The notes: generated by a model from the sequence alone, not told the origin. A DNA stretch of 64,000 nt from Scortum barcoo (GCA_023238725.1 CM041531.1:24282143-24346142); one strand, 5' to 3'. Positions 49,145-60,124 are shown, counted from the first letter of the stretch. Numbers and translations: made by a program.

Positions 49145-52100
49145 TGTCTGCAGTTGTGGTCTTCCCTTCCTTGCTCCTACTCAGCTCCTCCAACACGTCT
49201 GTCTGCAGTCAACGCATTTGCTCACCACTTTCCCTTTCCTAATCAGTCAGCTTCTTATACCAGTCCCATTTGTTTTGGTCGTCGTTGGTTTGTCTGTATG
49301 TCATGCTCCTGTTTTTCCTTGTGCCTCAGTGCTTTCCTGTGTTCCAGTGAGTTTTTTTCGTGTCCCTCTACCTGCCTGTTTACCTGCCTGCATCTGCCAA
49401 TAATAGCATATCATTAAAGTGTTCAACTGCTTGATCCTGATTGCCTCTATGTCCTGCATTTTGTAATGTAACATCTTTTCCCGTATAAAACACATCGCTT
49501 TAAGAGGCAAAATCACAAACGCTTGTTTGAATTTGCTATGGTTGATTGGAAGGTCATTGTTATCACACCCTGAGGATATTTCTAATCCTGCCTGTAGGAG
49601 CCTGAATGCATATTATTGATGTTGAAATGGTTGGCATGTAATAAGTAAGTGTAATAAGTGTGAAACAACAGTAAAAGTAGTATTTACAGTTCATAAAATA
49701 TATATTAGCAAACTTTGGGAATAAGTTGCTGTAACTGCTGCTTCCTGCTTGTTTTAATTACGGGGTGCTAATCTCGTGAGAAGAGAATTTGGAAGGGAAA
49801 ATAGTGGCAGTCAGGAGAGCTGAGAGTGGAGCCACACAGTTTTTTTTGACCTCTTTGGAAATCGACTATTTTCTGTACTACTTGTTAATTTGTGTTGAAG
49901 TAAACAGTTAAACTTCATCGAGTGGTCCTGTGGACATAAGTTATGACGAAGGTAATCAACAGAACGTCAAGCTAAGGCTTCATTCAGTGGAAACCTACAT
50001 TTCTTGTCAAAAAACTTGCTCTTCAACAGATTAATGGAACTTGGAAAGCCCTGACTGAAAATGGATTATGGAGGAAGGAACCTGGCGCGGACTTAACAGT
50101 GGTTTGGAAAGAGAAGAAAACATACCGTAAGTGGCATCTTGCCTGGCTTTGCCACGGACTGCCTGCGCTGCGGGGAGCTAGCTTATGGGGATGGCAGCAC
50201 TGTGTGTGTAGTGTGTTTGTCTGAGCTACAAACAGGGGAGCACATTTTATTGGTAAACGCCTATTCTACGGAGCTTTGACATTTTTACCACCTAACTGTG
50301 GAAACTTTGGAAACTGTAGATTACTATGGATGAACAACACATTGAAAACGAACTATAAAAGTGACTGAGAATGCACACAGAGACACTCAAACCAAAGAAG
50401 GCATTCACAACAGCTGTTGAATCCACCATAACTGAAAAACAAATCAAGATGGGAAACGGCAATCAAGAAACATCAAACACACAAACCGTTTCAGTGGATG
50501 CAAACAGCAAACCTTGCATTTATTGCAAAGCAGAGCAACACAGCCTCACAGTTTGCAGAAAACTTAAAGGCAAACCACATAAAGAAAAAATTGACTTCTC
50601 GAGAAGTAAAGGTTTGTGTTTTGCATGTTTGAAACATGGTCACATGAGTAACAGCTGCAAAGATTCAATGTCAAGAATGCTCTCGACTGCATCCTACACT
50701 GCTGCACATGAACACTAAACCTCACAAAGGGAAACAGCAAAGGAAAGTTGTGAGCCACAATATGTGTCAAGTGCTCCTGTACAAATGACAGAAATTTGCA
50801 GCACCACTGTGGCCGGTAGAAGACTGCATTCTTTCAATCATTCCTGTACATGTCAAGGAATGGGAAAGGAAAGGGAACCAACACAGTGACAACGTACGCA
50901 TTTATAGATCCAGGTAGCTCTGCTACTTTTGCTACAGAGTCACTGATAAACCAACTTAACATGAGTGGACGCAACATGAGCATCTCGTTGCGAACAATGG
51001 GAAATTAATCTGTTGTGAACACCAGCATTGTGACTGGACTGGAAGTTGGTAGTCTGGATGGCCACCAGTTTATTGGGCTTTCAGAGGTGTTTTCACAGAA
51101 AACCATCCCTGTAACCAAAGATAACATTCCCTGCTAAGAGGATGTTAATAGTTGGCCTCATCTCAAGGAGGTGAAGCTTCCTACTATCCAAGCCGAAGTT
51201 ACTCATTGGAGCAAATGTGCCTAAGGCGATGGAGCCATTACAAGTGATCAGTAGTGTGAACAATGGTCCGTATGCTGTGAGGACAATATTAGGCTGGACT
51301 GTAAATGGACCACTCAGAGGTGGAAGCGATATGATGGAGGTAGACAAATTGTTAGAGGTCCATGCCAACCAGATCTCGGTAGCCAGGCTAGAAGAGCTCT
51401 GGCAACTGCAGTTCAAGCAAGATTTTCCTGATGCTCGACAAAATGAAGACACTGAGATGTCCAGAGATGATCACCAGTTCGTTACCTTGGTGTCTCAATC
51501 CTCCAAACTAATGTATGGTCATTACAGTATCTGCCTTCTAGTGAGAAATAAGACACTGTGCATGCCAAACAACAGGGCAGTTGTGGAGCAACATGCACTG
51601 AACTTGCAGAAAAGATTCTCCAGAGATGTTAAGTTTCATGCACAATACGTAGCGTTCATGGATGACATGCTCAAGAAAGGCTATGCAGTGAAGCTTGGCA
51701 GTGCTGAATGCAAGCCAAATGAGGGGCAAACATGGCATTTGCCTCACCATGGGGTCAGACATCCAGTTAAGCAAAAACTACATGTTGTCTTTGACTGTGG
51801 AGCAAGCTTTCGAGGAACATCGTTGAACCAGCAGCTTCCAGGGCTTAAAGTATTCCAGCACCATGCCAGATCTCCGGCGGTTGGCTATGATTCAGAAAAA
51901 AAACCCACAAAAAAACTTGCCAGGCGTCTCCCTCACCTCCCTCACTGCTACTGTCCAATCCTACGTTAGCAACCATAACTATGGGTACACATAGTGGTTG
52001 AGATCTAGCAGCAGTTGATGCTGCATTCAAGACAACTCGGGGAAAAAACGGGCTCTGAATTGTAGAAAATGAATTGAACAATAAACAGTGTTAAAGTCGG

Positions 52101-55100
52101 ACATTACACATATATTCATCTTTGAAAATAAGCAATTGCTGCTGCATATGTTTACAGTGTTCAGCAAATAGTGACAATATGCCACACTTCGTTTTTCTCC
52201 GGCGAGTTAACCTGTAGCGTGAACGTTATCTCCGAATGGTCTTGAACGCAGCATCCAAGCTGACGGTTGTTTCACCAAAATCAGATAAAAAAATGGAGAG
52301 TAAATTCATAAAGCCAGGGGAAGACATCCTAATTGACAACGGCCTTAAAAACAAATGGCGCTGGGCATGGATAGAAGAAAGGGGTGGAGACGGCAAGCCT
52401 TTTGGGAGCTGGTGCCAGAAACTAAGAGAGCCATGTACTTATTTCTGTGTGTTGTGCTCGAAGAAGCTGGTGTGTGCAACTAGCGGCAAAAAAGTTCTAC
52501 GACGCCACGAAGGAGACCCCGGCCATAAAGCAGCAGTTCACGCTCTCCAACATACAAGTCGTTTGCTGGGAGCAACAGCCACAGCTGACGTAGCAGCCCC
52601 GATGTCTGATCGTATTTGTGACTTGAAAATACATGTGTGCTCGTTCATTGTGGAACATGATTTATCATTTACAATCGCACAACCGCTCATAGACCTGTGT
52701 AAAAAAATAACGGTTGATAAAAATGCTTTGACAAAACTGTCCGTTTCCAATCAGCATGCCAGTTATATGAACACCTGTGGCATAGCACAGCCTCCTCCTC
52801 TGGCCCAGCCTCCTCCTTTGGACCAGCCAGACCTCCTCACTCTGGACCAGCCAGACCTCCTCCCTCTGGCCCAGCCTCCTCCTCTGGACCACCAAGTTCT
52901 TTCCTCTCTTTTATGGCCAAGCCAAAGTCTCCCCTACCTCCTCTGCACCACCCTCAGAAATTGCCTCTGCAAATATGTTAAAAAGGAGAGAAGAGGAGTC
53001 AAAGCCCAACCAAAAAAGAAAGAAGAAATAGAACAGAAAAAAAGGTGTCAATGAACTGTGATAATTGCACTGGAAGCTTCAGTTGAGGAGTTCTCAGTTT
53101 CTGAAGTAAACTGTATTTATTTCCTATTTTCTATTTGTTTCCTATTCAGTTTAATCAGTTCTTGGAGCACTTTACTTTAACTGTTTTAACTATTTTGTAT
53201 TTCCTATAACCGAATTTGCCATTGTTTGTTTTGAACAAAAACTATGGAAATGTTGCAATTTAAAATTACAATGTTATCTACAGTTCACTGTTGCTCTGTA
53301 ACTGTTTATAGATTTTTTGTATAAATTGCCCTTTACTGAATTAAATGGTTGCTAAATGAATAATTCAAATTAATTAGTCTGAGTTTCACATGTCCTTATA
53401 ACATTATTACCTTTACTTTATAAAATTCACATTTAAACTGTAGGTCATCTTGTACCCTGTCAAGCACAATGCCAAAAAGTTGTTTGCCAAATTGCCTATA
53501 GTGTGTATGCGTCGGATCCACTGCACCCCTGCTCCTCAGAAAAAAGTTCAGGCTCAGGATTTTTTTTTAACTTTAAGCCCCGAGCTTCTACAGGGACCAG
53601 ATCTAACCAGCTCACTAGTGGGGGTCCTCATAAGGTTCCGACAGGAGGTCGTGGCAGTCATGCCCGACAGGGAGGCTATGTTTCACCAGGTCAGAGTCAG
53701 CTATGAAGACACAGATCTCCTCAGGTTTCTCTGGTGGCCTAATGGGGACTATGACCACGAACTTGTTGAACACAAGATGTTGGTCCACATCTTTGTTGCA
53801 ACATCATTGCCAAGTGTTGCAACTTATGCACTTCAGAAGTGTGCAACAGATTTTGAGGATGACTTTGGTAGAGAGGCTGCCAGGACAGTCAAGAAAAATT
53901 TTTATGTAGAAGATTAGACTATTGCCTTAAGTCAACTACTGATGAAGACACAGCAATCAGCCTTTGTGCTGACTTGAGGAGCATGTTGGCAAAATGGGGA
54001 TTTCGACTAACAAAGAGGTCCAGCAACAGCTGCAAGTTGCTCAAATCAGTTCCTGAATAAGAAAGAGCGCAAGGGTTTCAAAGCCTGGACTTGAATAAGG
54101 ACAACTTGCCATTGGAGAGGTCGTTGGAAATCCAGTGGTGTGCGGAATCAGATCAGTTCAAGTTCAAGATTAACCTCAAGGATAGACCACACACAAAGAG
54201 AGCCCTGCTTTCCCTCATCCCTCATCACAGTTGCATCACTTTGCTGACGCAAGTGGAGACGCCTATGGAACAGCAAGTTACCATGTGCTGCATAGTGCAA
54301 CTGGTGAAGCTCAATCTACCCTGATAATGGCAAAGGCAAGGGTAGCACCCTTGAAGTCTCCAACAATACCAAGAATGGAATTGACCACAGCCACAGTTGC
54401 AGTCAGGATGGACAAACTTCTAAAGAAAGAACCTGAACTGGAACTTCAACTTTTTGGACGGATAGCACGGCTGTGCTAAAGTACTTGAACAGTGAAAGTA
54501 CAAGATTCAAGACTTTTGTTGCTAACAGAAAGTTCTCGTCTAAGTGCATCACATGTAAAAGGCTACATGGAACTGCTGGCAAGCAACAAATCTACCAAAA
54601 TGCAGAGTTCTGCCTGATGACCCACCATTCACAAGAGTTGGTGTCGACTACTTCGGCCCTTTCCTGGTGAAAAGAGGAAGAAGTCAAGTAAAGAGATACG
54701 GTGTCATCTTTACATGTCTTGCCATACGAGCAGTGCATCTGGAGGATGCATCTTCACTCGACACTGATGCATGCTTCAACGCAATTAGAAGATTCATTGC
54801 CAGAAGAGGACAAGTCAAAGAGATGTACTCAGATAATGGAACCAACTTCAAGATTTGCAATGAAAGGGTGTCCAGTGGCACTTCAATCCTCCAACTGATT
54901 CTCATCATGGAGGAAGCTGGGAGCGGTTGATTCGCTCAGTGAGGAAGATTTTGAATATCACAGTGAAGGAACAGCCTTTGGATGAAGAAGGTCTACCTTG
55001 CTGTGTGAAGCTGAGGCTGTCATAAACAGCAGGCCCATCACAAAGGCATCTTCAGTCCTCAGTGATTTAGAGGCTTTAACAACCAATCACCTGTTGTTAC

Positions 55101-57093
55101 TCAAGGTCAAGCCTGAGCTACCACCAGGAGTATTCAAAATCCAGTATCTCTCGGATTTCTTCTGGAAGCGCTGGTGCAAAGAATACCTTACACAGCTACA
55201 AGAACGTCAGCGATAGTCCACACCTGGAAGAAACTTCGTCATCGTCAGCGATGTGGTGCTAATCGTAAACGACACATCACCCAGAAATTCATGGCCACTT
55301 GGAAGAATCGTGGAGACTTTTCCCGACAAGAAAGGTCATGTTTGTCAGGTGAAGGTCAAGACCAAGACCAATGAGCTTTGTCGCCCAATAACAAAGCTAT
55401 GTCTTCTTCAAGACTCGGAGGATAACTAATGAACTATTCTGAAGTCCTCATTTCTTATGGGGTGAAGAATGAGAGGAATAAGACTGTATGTTTAAGTAAC
55501 GTAGCATTTGGCTCCTTTAAGTTGAATTTATTTGAGTAATTGTTTCAAAGGCATTGATAACAATGCCGGTAATGTAGGAGCCTAAATGCATATTATTGAT
55601 GTTGAAATGGTTGGCATGTAATAATTTAGGTTTAAATGTGAAAACAGTAATAAATATGCACACCCTTAAACTAATACTTTGTTGCAGCACCTTTGGCTTT
55701 AATTACAGCACTCAGTCTTTTTGGGTAAGAGTCTATCAGCGTGGCACATCTTGATGTGGCAATATTTGCCCACTCTTCTTTGCAAAACTGCTCCAAATCT
55801 GACAGATTGCGAGGGCATCTCCTATGCACAGCCCTCTTCAGATCACCCCACAGATGTTCGATCAGATTCAGGTCTGGACTCTGGCTGGGCCATTCCAAAA
55901 CCTCAATCTTATTTCTGGTGAAGCCATTCTTTAGTTGATTTGGATGTGTGCTTTGGGTCATTGTCGTGCTGAAAGATGAAGTTCCTCTTCATCTTCAGTT
56001 TTCTAACAGAAGTCAGAAGGTTTTGTGCCAACACTGACTGGTATTTGGAAACTGTTCATAATTCCCTCCACCCTGACTAAGGCCCCAGTTCCAGCTGAAG
56101 AAAAACAGCCCCAAAGCATGATGCTGCCACCACCATGCTTCACTGTAGGTTTGGTGTTCTTTTGGTGATGAGCAGTGTTGTTTTTGCACCAAATATACCT
56201 TTTGGAATTATGGCCAAAAAGTTCAACCTTGGTTTCATTCGGACCACAACACATTTTCCCACATGCGTTTGGGAGATTTCAAATGTCTTTTTGCAAAATG
56301 AAGTCGGGCTTGGATGTTTTTCTTCCAGAGATAAGGCTTCCGTCTTGCCACCCTTCCCCATAGCCCAGACATATGAAGAAGATGGGAGATTGATGTCACA
56401 TGTACTACACAGCCAGTACTTGCCAGAAATTCCTGCAACTCCTTCAATGTTGCTCGTCGGCCTCTTTGGCAGCCTCCCTGACCAGTTTTCTCCTCGTTTT
56501 ATCATCAATTTTGGACGGACATCCTGTTCTTGGTAATGTCACAGTGTTGTGCCATATTTTCTCCACTTGATGATGACTGTCTTTCACTGTGTTCCACATG
56601 GTATATTTAATTCCTTGGAAATTCTTTTGTACCCTTCTCCTGACTGATATCTTTGAACAATGAGATCCCTCTGATGCTTTGGAAAGCTCTCTGCGGACCA
56701 TGGCTTGTGCTGGAAGATGTGGACTACAAAAATGTGAAGAAAAGCCTACTAGAACAGCTGAACTTTATTTGGGGTTAATCAGAGGCACTTTAAATGGTGA
56801 CAGGTGTGTGCTGACTCCCATTTAACATGAGTTTGAATGTAATTGGTTAAATCCGAACACAGCCATACCCCCAGTTATAAGAGGGTGTGCACACTTGTGC
56901 AACCTCATTATCTCAGTTGTTTATTTTTACTTTACCTCCCTAAAAGATTTCAGTTTGTTTTTCAATTGCATTGTACAGGTTGTGGGTCACATTAAAGGTG
57001 GAAAAAGTTGTGAAATTATTTATCTTGGTGTCATTTTTTTACATCACAAAAACCTGGCATTTGAACAGGGGTGTGTAGACTTTTTATATCCAC

Positions 57094-57145
<52 letters not shown>

Positions 57146-59176
57146 CAAACTTTGGGAATAAGTTGCTGTAACTGCTGGTTCCAGTTAACAGGGCTTGTTT
57201 TAATTACGGGCTGCTAATCTCGTGAGAAAAGAATTTGGAAGGGAAAATAGTGGCAAGCGAGCTGAGAGTGGAGCCACACAGTTTTTTGACCTCTTTGGAA
57301 ATCGACTATTTTCTGTACTACTTGTTAATTTTAAACAGTTAAACAGTTAAGCTTCATTGAGTGGTCCTGTAGATATGTTTTGGACATAAGTTATGACGAA
57401 GGGAATCAATAGAGTGTCAAGTTAAGGCTTCATTCAGTGGAAACCTACACTGCCTTTGACTATCAACCATGATAATCTCATGAGATATTTGTTTCGGATA
57501 AATCAAACATAGCTGCAAAAGTCCACTCATCTCGTCTGGTCCACTAAAGTTAATATCTAGAGTCTTTAGCACTTGTACCAGTTTCCATTACTTAATCAGC
57601 TTGTGTGTGACCATAAGAGATTATCATCTCAGCTGTAACTGTCAATGTACATTTAAAGTAGATGACAAGAAGAGTGTTGGATAACTTACACTCAACTGGA
57701 TTAAAAAAAACAATGATTAACCACTGCACTACACAGGTATTTATTATGACTTGGACTATGGACAGCTCGAATCACATATCTGCAAGTCATATCCGTAAAT
57801 TTAGAAAAGACAAACTATCATAGTTTCCACATCAGACATCTGTAGATGTCATTCCCTTTCTGAAGCTTACATTTGTGATGACTCATTCCTTGTCCTGTTG
57901 TGTTTTGCTGGTTGTCCTGTGTTTCTTGTGTTTTTTCATGTCAGGTTATGTTTTGTCATGTCAGGTTTTCATGTTTGTCATGTTTCTTATTGTGTTTTGT
58001 CTTGTCATGCATGTTGTCAGGTTTCTGTTTCTGGTCTGTCTAGTGTTTCATGTTTCATAGGTCTTGTGTTCAGTGTATTTAATTGGTTTGACTGTCATGT
58101 CTGGTTTCTGGTTCTGTTATGTTTCGTCATGTTAAGTTTCCATGTCTGTCGTGTTTCTGGTTCCTTGTTCTGGTGTGTGTTTTATTTTGAAATCAACTCT
58201 CCCTCATGTTTCAGGTCCCCTTACTTCCTGCCTTGTGTTTCCCACTTATCTGATTGTCTGCCCCGCCCTGGTTGTGTTCACCTGTTTCCTATTACCCCAT
58301 GTGTCTATATAGTCCTTGTCTTCCCTTGTCTTGTTGCCAGATTGTCGTTTCATGTCAAGCGTGTCAGGTCAGGTGTTACTTCACATGTCAAGTCAATGTC
58401 AAGAGTTTTTTGTTGTCTCATTTTGTGCACCGCCTGTTCCACGTCTCATGTTTTTCTGAGATCTAGCCACCCATGATTGAGTTTTGTGTTCAAGTGATTT
58501 TGGATTGGACTTTGTGTTTTTTGAGCCACGGATCAAGTTCTGTTTTTTTTTTTTGGATTATTGATTTTGTGGTTCCCTTTTCGTTACTATTAAAACCTGT
58601 AAAACCATTCGTGCCAAGAGTCGTGTCCTGCATGTGGGTCCTCCTGCTCTGCCTGGTTCAGTAAAGTCGTAACAACATTAATATAATATTGTGGGGGTTT
58701 TTTTTATTAGAAGCTTCAACCACATAAAACTAACTAGGATTTTGTAAAAAGAAAAATAAATTAATTAATTTAAACTAGGGGTAAACTTTGCAGGTCTAGT
58801 GTGTCAAGAAATGAAATTTGTGTCCTTGCTCTGTAAAAATCTTACCACAAAAGAAGAAGAAGAAAAGCAACATAGACCAAAACATGAACACAATATTTAA
58901 CTTCTTTGGATCATCACTGTTCAGTTCCATGAGTCTTATTTACAAAGAGTTATAACAATATCTTGCTGCAGTCCTTCTGTTATTATATTTTATTAGAACT
59001 GTGTAGAATAAGATTTTTCTTAAAAACTCTAGAACCTCATTTTTTGCTTAAGGGACTTTCATTCCCTTAATAATACTTTGCAGTCTAGTAAAGAATAACA
59101 AGTAGAAGACTTACCCCATTAAGACAAAAAAGGCGCAAAAGACCAAAATATGGATCCTGGTAATGTAGCGTAACAT
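43449..59176 (-). CDS. family-6 glycosyltransferase (ABO / alpha-1,3-galactosyltransferase-like)
   Basis: This is a Golgi type II enzyme of the GT6 family that adds Gal or GalNAc in alpha-1,3 linkage to galactosyl acceptors. Eleven exons: 59176-59115, 47764-47717, 47426-47325, 46859-46827, 46062-45928, 45759-45651, 44916-44803, 44509-44393, 44178-44045, 43786-43709, 43596-43449. They sum to 1080 nt, or 359 residues (ABO 354), with phases matching throughout. Residues 1-7 are cytosolic and about 8-27 form the signal anchor (IHILVFCAFFVLMGAIYVY). The stem has N-glycosylation sequons at N54 and N58. Catalytic motifs are LVWEGTF (96-102), the metal-binding DID at 213-215 within MMDIDSVF (DXD motif), YERRPQSKAYIPPGEGDYYY, WQEESHLNKY with the expected catalytic Glu306, and NKPTKVLSPEYLW. 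The C-terminal PADIKVVRIS is more like GGTA1 than ABO, so the donor sugar cannot be predicted. Exons 2-11 are secure; exon 1 is inferred from frame and the anchor. Confidence 0.88.
45483..45498 (+). repeat. short interstitial telomere-like repeat
   Basis: GGGTTAGGGTTAGGG, about two and a half units, sits in an intron of the GT6 gene. It is too short to mark a chromosome fusion by itself. Confidence 0.6.
47857..48880 (-). mobile_element. C-terminal fragment of an L1/Tx1-type LINE ORF2
   Basis: On the minus strand, broken frames give NICDRCGSIRGSPSHLFWHCP (about 48205-48145; Cys-Cys-His-Cys zinc-binding pattern of L1-type ORF2 C-termini). After a stop and frame shift they give VASKKIILLKWKPPL and FRRWLSKML (about 47990-47905), the usual end of such proteins. 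Upstream pieces (48850-48617 and 48499-48212) resemble the preceding linker region. There is no reverse transcriptase core and no intact end. It lies in intron 1 of the GT6 gene in the same orientation as the gene. Confidence 0.6.
49110..49143. repeat. GT microsatellite
   Basis: A run of about 16 GT units in the GT6 intron. It produces Cys/Val open frames with no meaning. Confidence 0.85.
49593..49999 (+). repeat. 5' LTR of the BEL/Pao element (407 bp)
   Basis: It begins TGTAGGAGCCTGAATGCATA and ends CAGTGGAAACCTACA, a TG..CA terminus with a short inverted repeat TGTAGG/CCTACA. It aligns along its length with the interrupted 3' LTR but differs by many substitutions and several indels. Confidence 0.9.
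50371..50718 (+). pseudogene. BEL/Pao gag C-terminal region with two zinc knuckles
   Basis: The 115-codon open stretch contains two Cys-X2-Cys-X4-His-X4-Cys knuckles, CIYCKAEQHSLTVC and CFACLKHGHMSNSC, spaced as in BEL/Pao Gag. The open frame ends shortly after the second knuckle and the protease part continues in another frame. The surrounding lysine-rich sequence fits nucleic-acid binding. It is no longer part of a complete polyprotein. Confidence 0.75.
50880..51842 (+). pseudogene. BEL/Pao protease and N-terminal reverse transcriptase, broken
   Basis: A protease-like segment with AFIDPGSSATFA (about 50898-50933) is followed by an in-frame stop near 51006 and further breaks. The open stretch 51217-51969 gives the BEL-type region between protease and RT (PYAVRTILGWTVNGPLRGG) and then the start of RT (KQKLHVVFDCGASFRGTSLN). 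The RT is interrupted at about 51841 by a nested element and resumes at 53583. Confidence 0.75.
52236..53054 (+). CDS. hypothetical BED-like zinc-finger ORF in the nested element
   Basis: The 272-codon open frame has a region with CTYFCVLCSKKLVC and a following KVLRRHEGDPGHKAAV. This resembles the Cys2...His-X-His pattern of BED-type fingers found at the N-terminus of hAT transposases and their host-gene relatives. After about residue 185 it turns into a Pro-Leu-Asp repeat (52790-52900) and a Lys/Arg-rich tail. There is no catalytic hAT domain, so it is a transposase fragment or a captured domain rather than a working gene. The start codon is uncertain; later Met codons are present. Confidence 0.45.
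   Translation: MVLNAASKLTVVSPKSDKKMESKFIKPGEDILIDNGLKNKWRWAWIEERGGDGKPFGSWCQKLREPCTYFCVLCSKKLVCATSGKKVLRRHEGDPGHKAAVHALQHTSRLLGATATADVAAPMSDRICDLKIHVCSFIVEHDLSFTIAQPLIDLCKKITVDKNALTKLSVSNQHASYMNTCGIAQPPPLAQPPPLDQPDLLTLDQPDLLPLAQPPPLDHQVLSSLLWPSQSLPYLLCTTLRNCLCKYVKKERRGVKAQPKKKEEIEQKKRCQ
52786..52906 (+). repeat. CCTCCTCCTCTGG-type minisatellite
   Basis: Imperfect tandem units built from CAGCCTCCTCCTCTGGCC and CAGCCAGACCTCCTCACTCT GGAC encode Ala-Gln-Pro-Pro-Pro-Leu and Asp-Gln-Pro-Asp-Leu-Leu units within the ORF of the nested element. Confidence 0.75.
53583..55420 (+). pseudogene. BEL/Pao pol remainder: RT, RNase H and integrase, broken
   Basis: After the nested insertion RT resumes with LQGPDLTSSLVGVLIRFRQE, FHQVRV and RFLWWPNG, ending in NFYVED followed by a stop at the active-site region (about 53915). 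Further pieces in shifting frames are an RNase H segment (HHFADASGDAYG, about 54230-54265, then MELTT at about 54375) and an integrase core (LAIRAVHLEDASSLDTDACF, then MYSDNGTNF at about 54823-54849). The integrase tail lies near 55000-55400. Multiple frame breaks make it non-functional. Confidence 0.75.
55648..57100 (-). mobile_element. Tc1-like transposon nested in the 3' LTR
   Basis: Minus-strand frames give a broken Tc1 transposase. They include an N-terminal helix-turn-helix and GCPSKIDDKTRR (56701-56444), HGGGSIMLWGCFSSAGTGAL (about 56140-56080), and SPDLNLIEHLWGDLKRAV with the final acidic residue (about 55880-55830), ending at 55671. Ends carry TATGCACACCC on the left and GGGTGTGTAGACTTTTTATA on the right, consistent with diverged inverted repeats. 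Frame breaks make it inactive. It is flanked on the right by a GT/AT microsatellite. Confidence 0.8.
57093..57142. repeat. GT then AT microsatellite
   Basis: A short GT run (57096-57106) grades into about 18 TA units. It lies exactly at the junction between the Tc1-like insertion and the resumed 3' LTR, which contains ATATATATT at the same place in the 5' copy. Confidence 0.85.
57880..58676 (+). repeat. dispersed CATGTC-rich repeat
   Basis: The DNA is rich in TCATGTC, TCAGGTT and TGTTTCTGG words, then CTTACTTCCTGCCTTGTGTT, TCTATATAGTCCTTGTC, and a 3' part with ATTAAAACCTGTAAAACCAT and CCTGCATGTGGGTCCTCC. I recognise the style as a common fish interspersed repeat with a terminal TAACA, but cannot name its class. 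The open frame 57898-58476 is an artefact of the repeat. Confidence 0.45.
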
Positions 59177-60124
59177 ATCAACTCTCTGGGTAATTTATGG
59201 GCTATTTGTAACTGCAACACTATTGAACATCAAAGAGACAAGTTATTGTAACTCATAACAGAGACTAAGCTACAAGAGCGCCGGCTGGATGCACGTTTCT
59301 GATATAACCTAAGATAGACTGCATTTCCTATGACTGACTTCCGCTCAGGTGGATGATCTACTGAGCATGAAATAAAATCAAGCAAGGTCTAAAATAAAGA
59401 GAGGGAGGAGGCTAGTTGTTTGACTGACTGATCAAACAGGGAGCTACACTAAATGGCAGGTAGATACACTGAAGGACAAAGCAATAAACGTTTTACAGTG
59501 AAGAAAAAGAGGGGAAAAAAAGCAGAGAGATGAGTGAGTTCAGCCGTTTCCACGCTTGGTCATCAAAAATAAAAAGCAGAAGACACACAGGCCACAAAGC
59601 TCATGGCACAGTAAGATAAGAAAACAAACGTTAAGACAAACACTAATTATGTACAGAGAGGCATCTTTACAAACCAAGACCATAAAATATTTCAATTTCA
59701 AATTGTAGTTATATTTATCTTAGCATAGGAAAAACTGTTAACTCTGATACACTGTAATATGAACATTCCCAGTTAAAGAGATACATAAATCAAAAGTATT
59801 ACAAAAAAACCTCAAACACACACAAAAGTTAAACTTATACAGCTCATTGCAGTTTTATCATGACATCCATACACATTGTATGTTGTATGTTTAATGTCTT
59901 TTGATTATCTATTGTATGTTGTGTATTAGTTGGGCTGACTAGTGTTTGCAAACCACATTGCCCTTGGGGATGAAGGAATCAGAAAAAAACTGACCTTTTC
60001 TATGTCTATATCTAACCTATGTTGATAGAAGTTAAGTAGAATCAGATGTGTGTGTGTGTGTGTGTGTGTGCACTAAAATCCGTTCAAAAGAAAAAGAAAA
60101 CATAAAATGAAATTTAAATGAGAT
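59177..60124. other. upstream region of the GT6 gene
   Basis: The promoter of the GT6 gene must lie just right of 59176 if the exon 1 call is correct. The region is AT-rich, without CpG island or TATA box that I can defend, and ends with a GT microsatellite (60045-60070). No coding exon is visible. Confidence 0.4.

Larger units (their letters stand above)
51841..53582 (+). mobile_element. nested hAT-like element inside the BEL pol gene
   Basis: The BEL RT frame stops at GCAGCTTC CA and resumes after CG AGCTTCTA, so AGCTTC(C/T)A is repeated at both edges as a likely 8-bp target duplication with one change. The inner ends are GGGCTTAAAG on the left, and the reverse complement of the right end reads CGGGGCTTAAAG. 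The two form a short terminal inverted repeat. The inserted DNA holds one open frame (52236-53054) but no complete transposase, suggesting a non-autonomous or gutted hAT-type element. Confidence 0.7.
49593..57449 (+). mobile_element. BEL/Pao-family LTR retrotransposon, full-length but decayed
   Basis: Both LTRs start TGTAGGAGCC and end GGAAACCTACA. The element is flanked by identical CTGCC duplications (49588-49592 and 57450-57454). The internal region encodes, in broken frames, a gag zinc-knuckle region, a BEL-type protease region, RT (including FHQVRV and RFLWW), RNase H and integrase pieces. Their order and motifs fit BEL/Pao. It is inserted antisense into intron 1 of the GT6 gene, between exons 1 and 2. 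It carries two nested insertions: a hAT-like element in pol and a Tc1-like element in the 3' LTR. Many stops, frame breaks and LTR differences show that it is old and immobile. Confidence 0.9.
55573..57449 (+). repeat. 3' LTR of the BEL/Pao element, interrupted
   Basis: The LTR starts TGTAGGAGCCTAAATGCATA at 55573 and is cut at about 55650 by a Tc1-like insertion. It resumes at about 57140 with TATTAGCAAACTTTGGGAAT and ends CAGTGGAAACCTACA at 57449. Without the insertion it is close in length to the 5' LTR. Confidence 0.88.

Noticed and set aside
48941..49417. Open frame of 158 codons on the plus strand
   Set aside because: Its Cys/Val core comes from a GT microsatellite; no domain and no splice or coding support.
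57898..58476. Open frame of 192 codons on the plus strand rich in Cys, Phe and Val
   Set aside because: It follows the CATGTC-rich dispersed repeat and resembles no protein family.
58844..58884. Second possible membrane-anchor exon (ATG TTT TGG TCT ..., ending TGTG|GTAAGA) for the GT6 gene
   Set aside because: Its phase does not fit exon 2 at 47764, whereas the exon at 59115-59176 fits exactly. It is a Phe-rich run from a TTC repeat.
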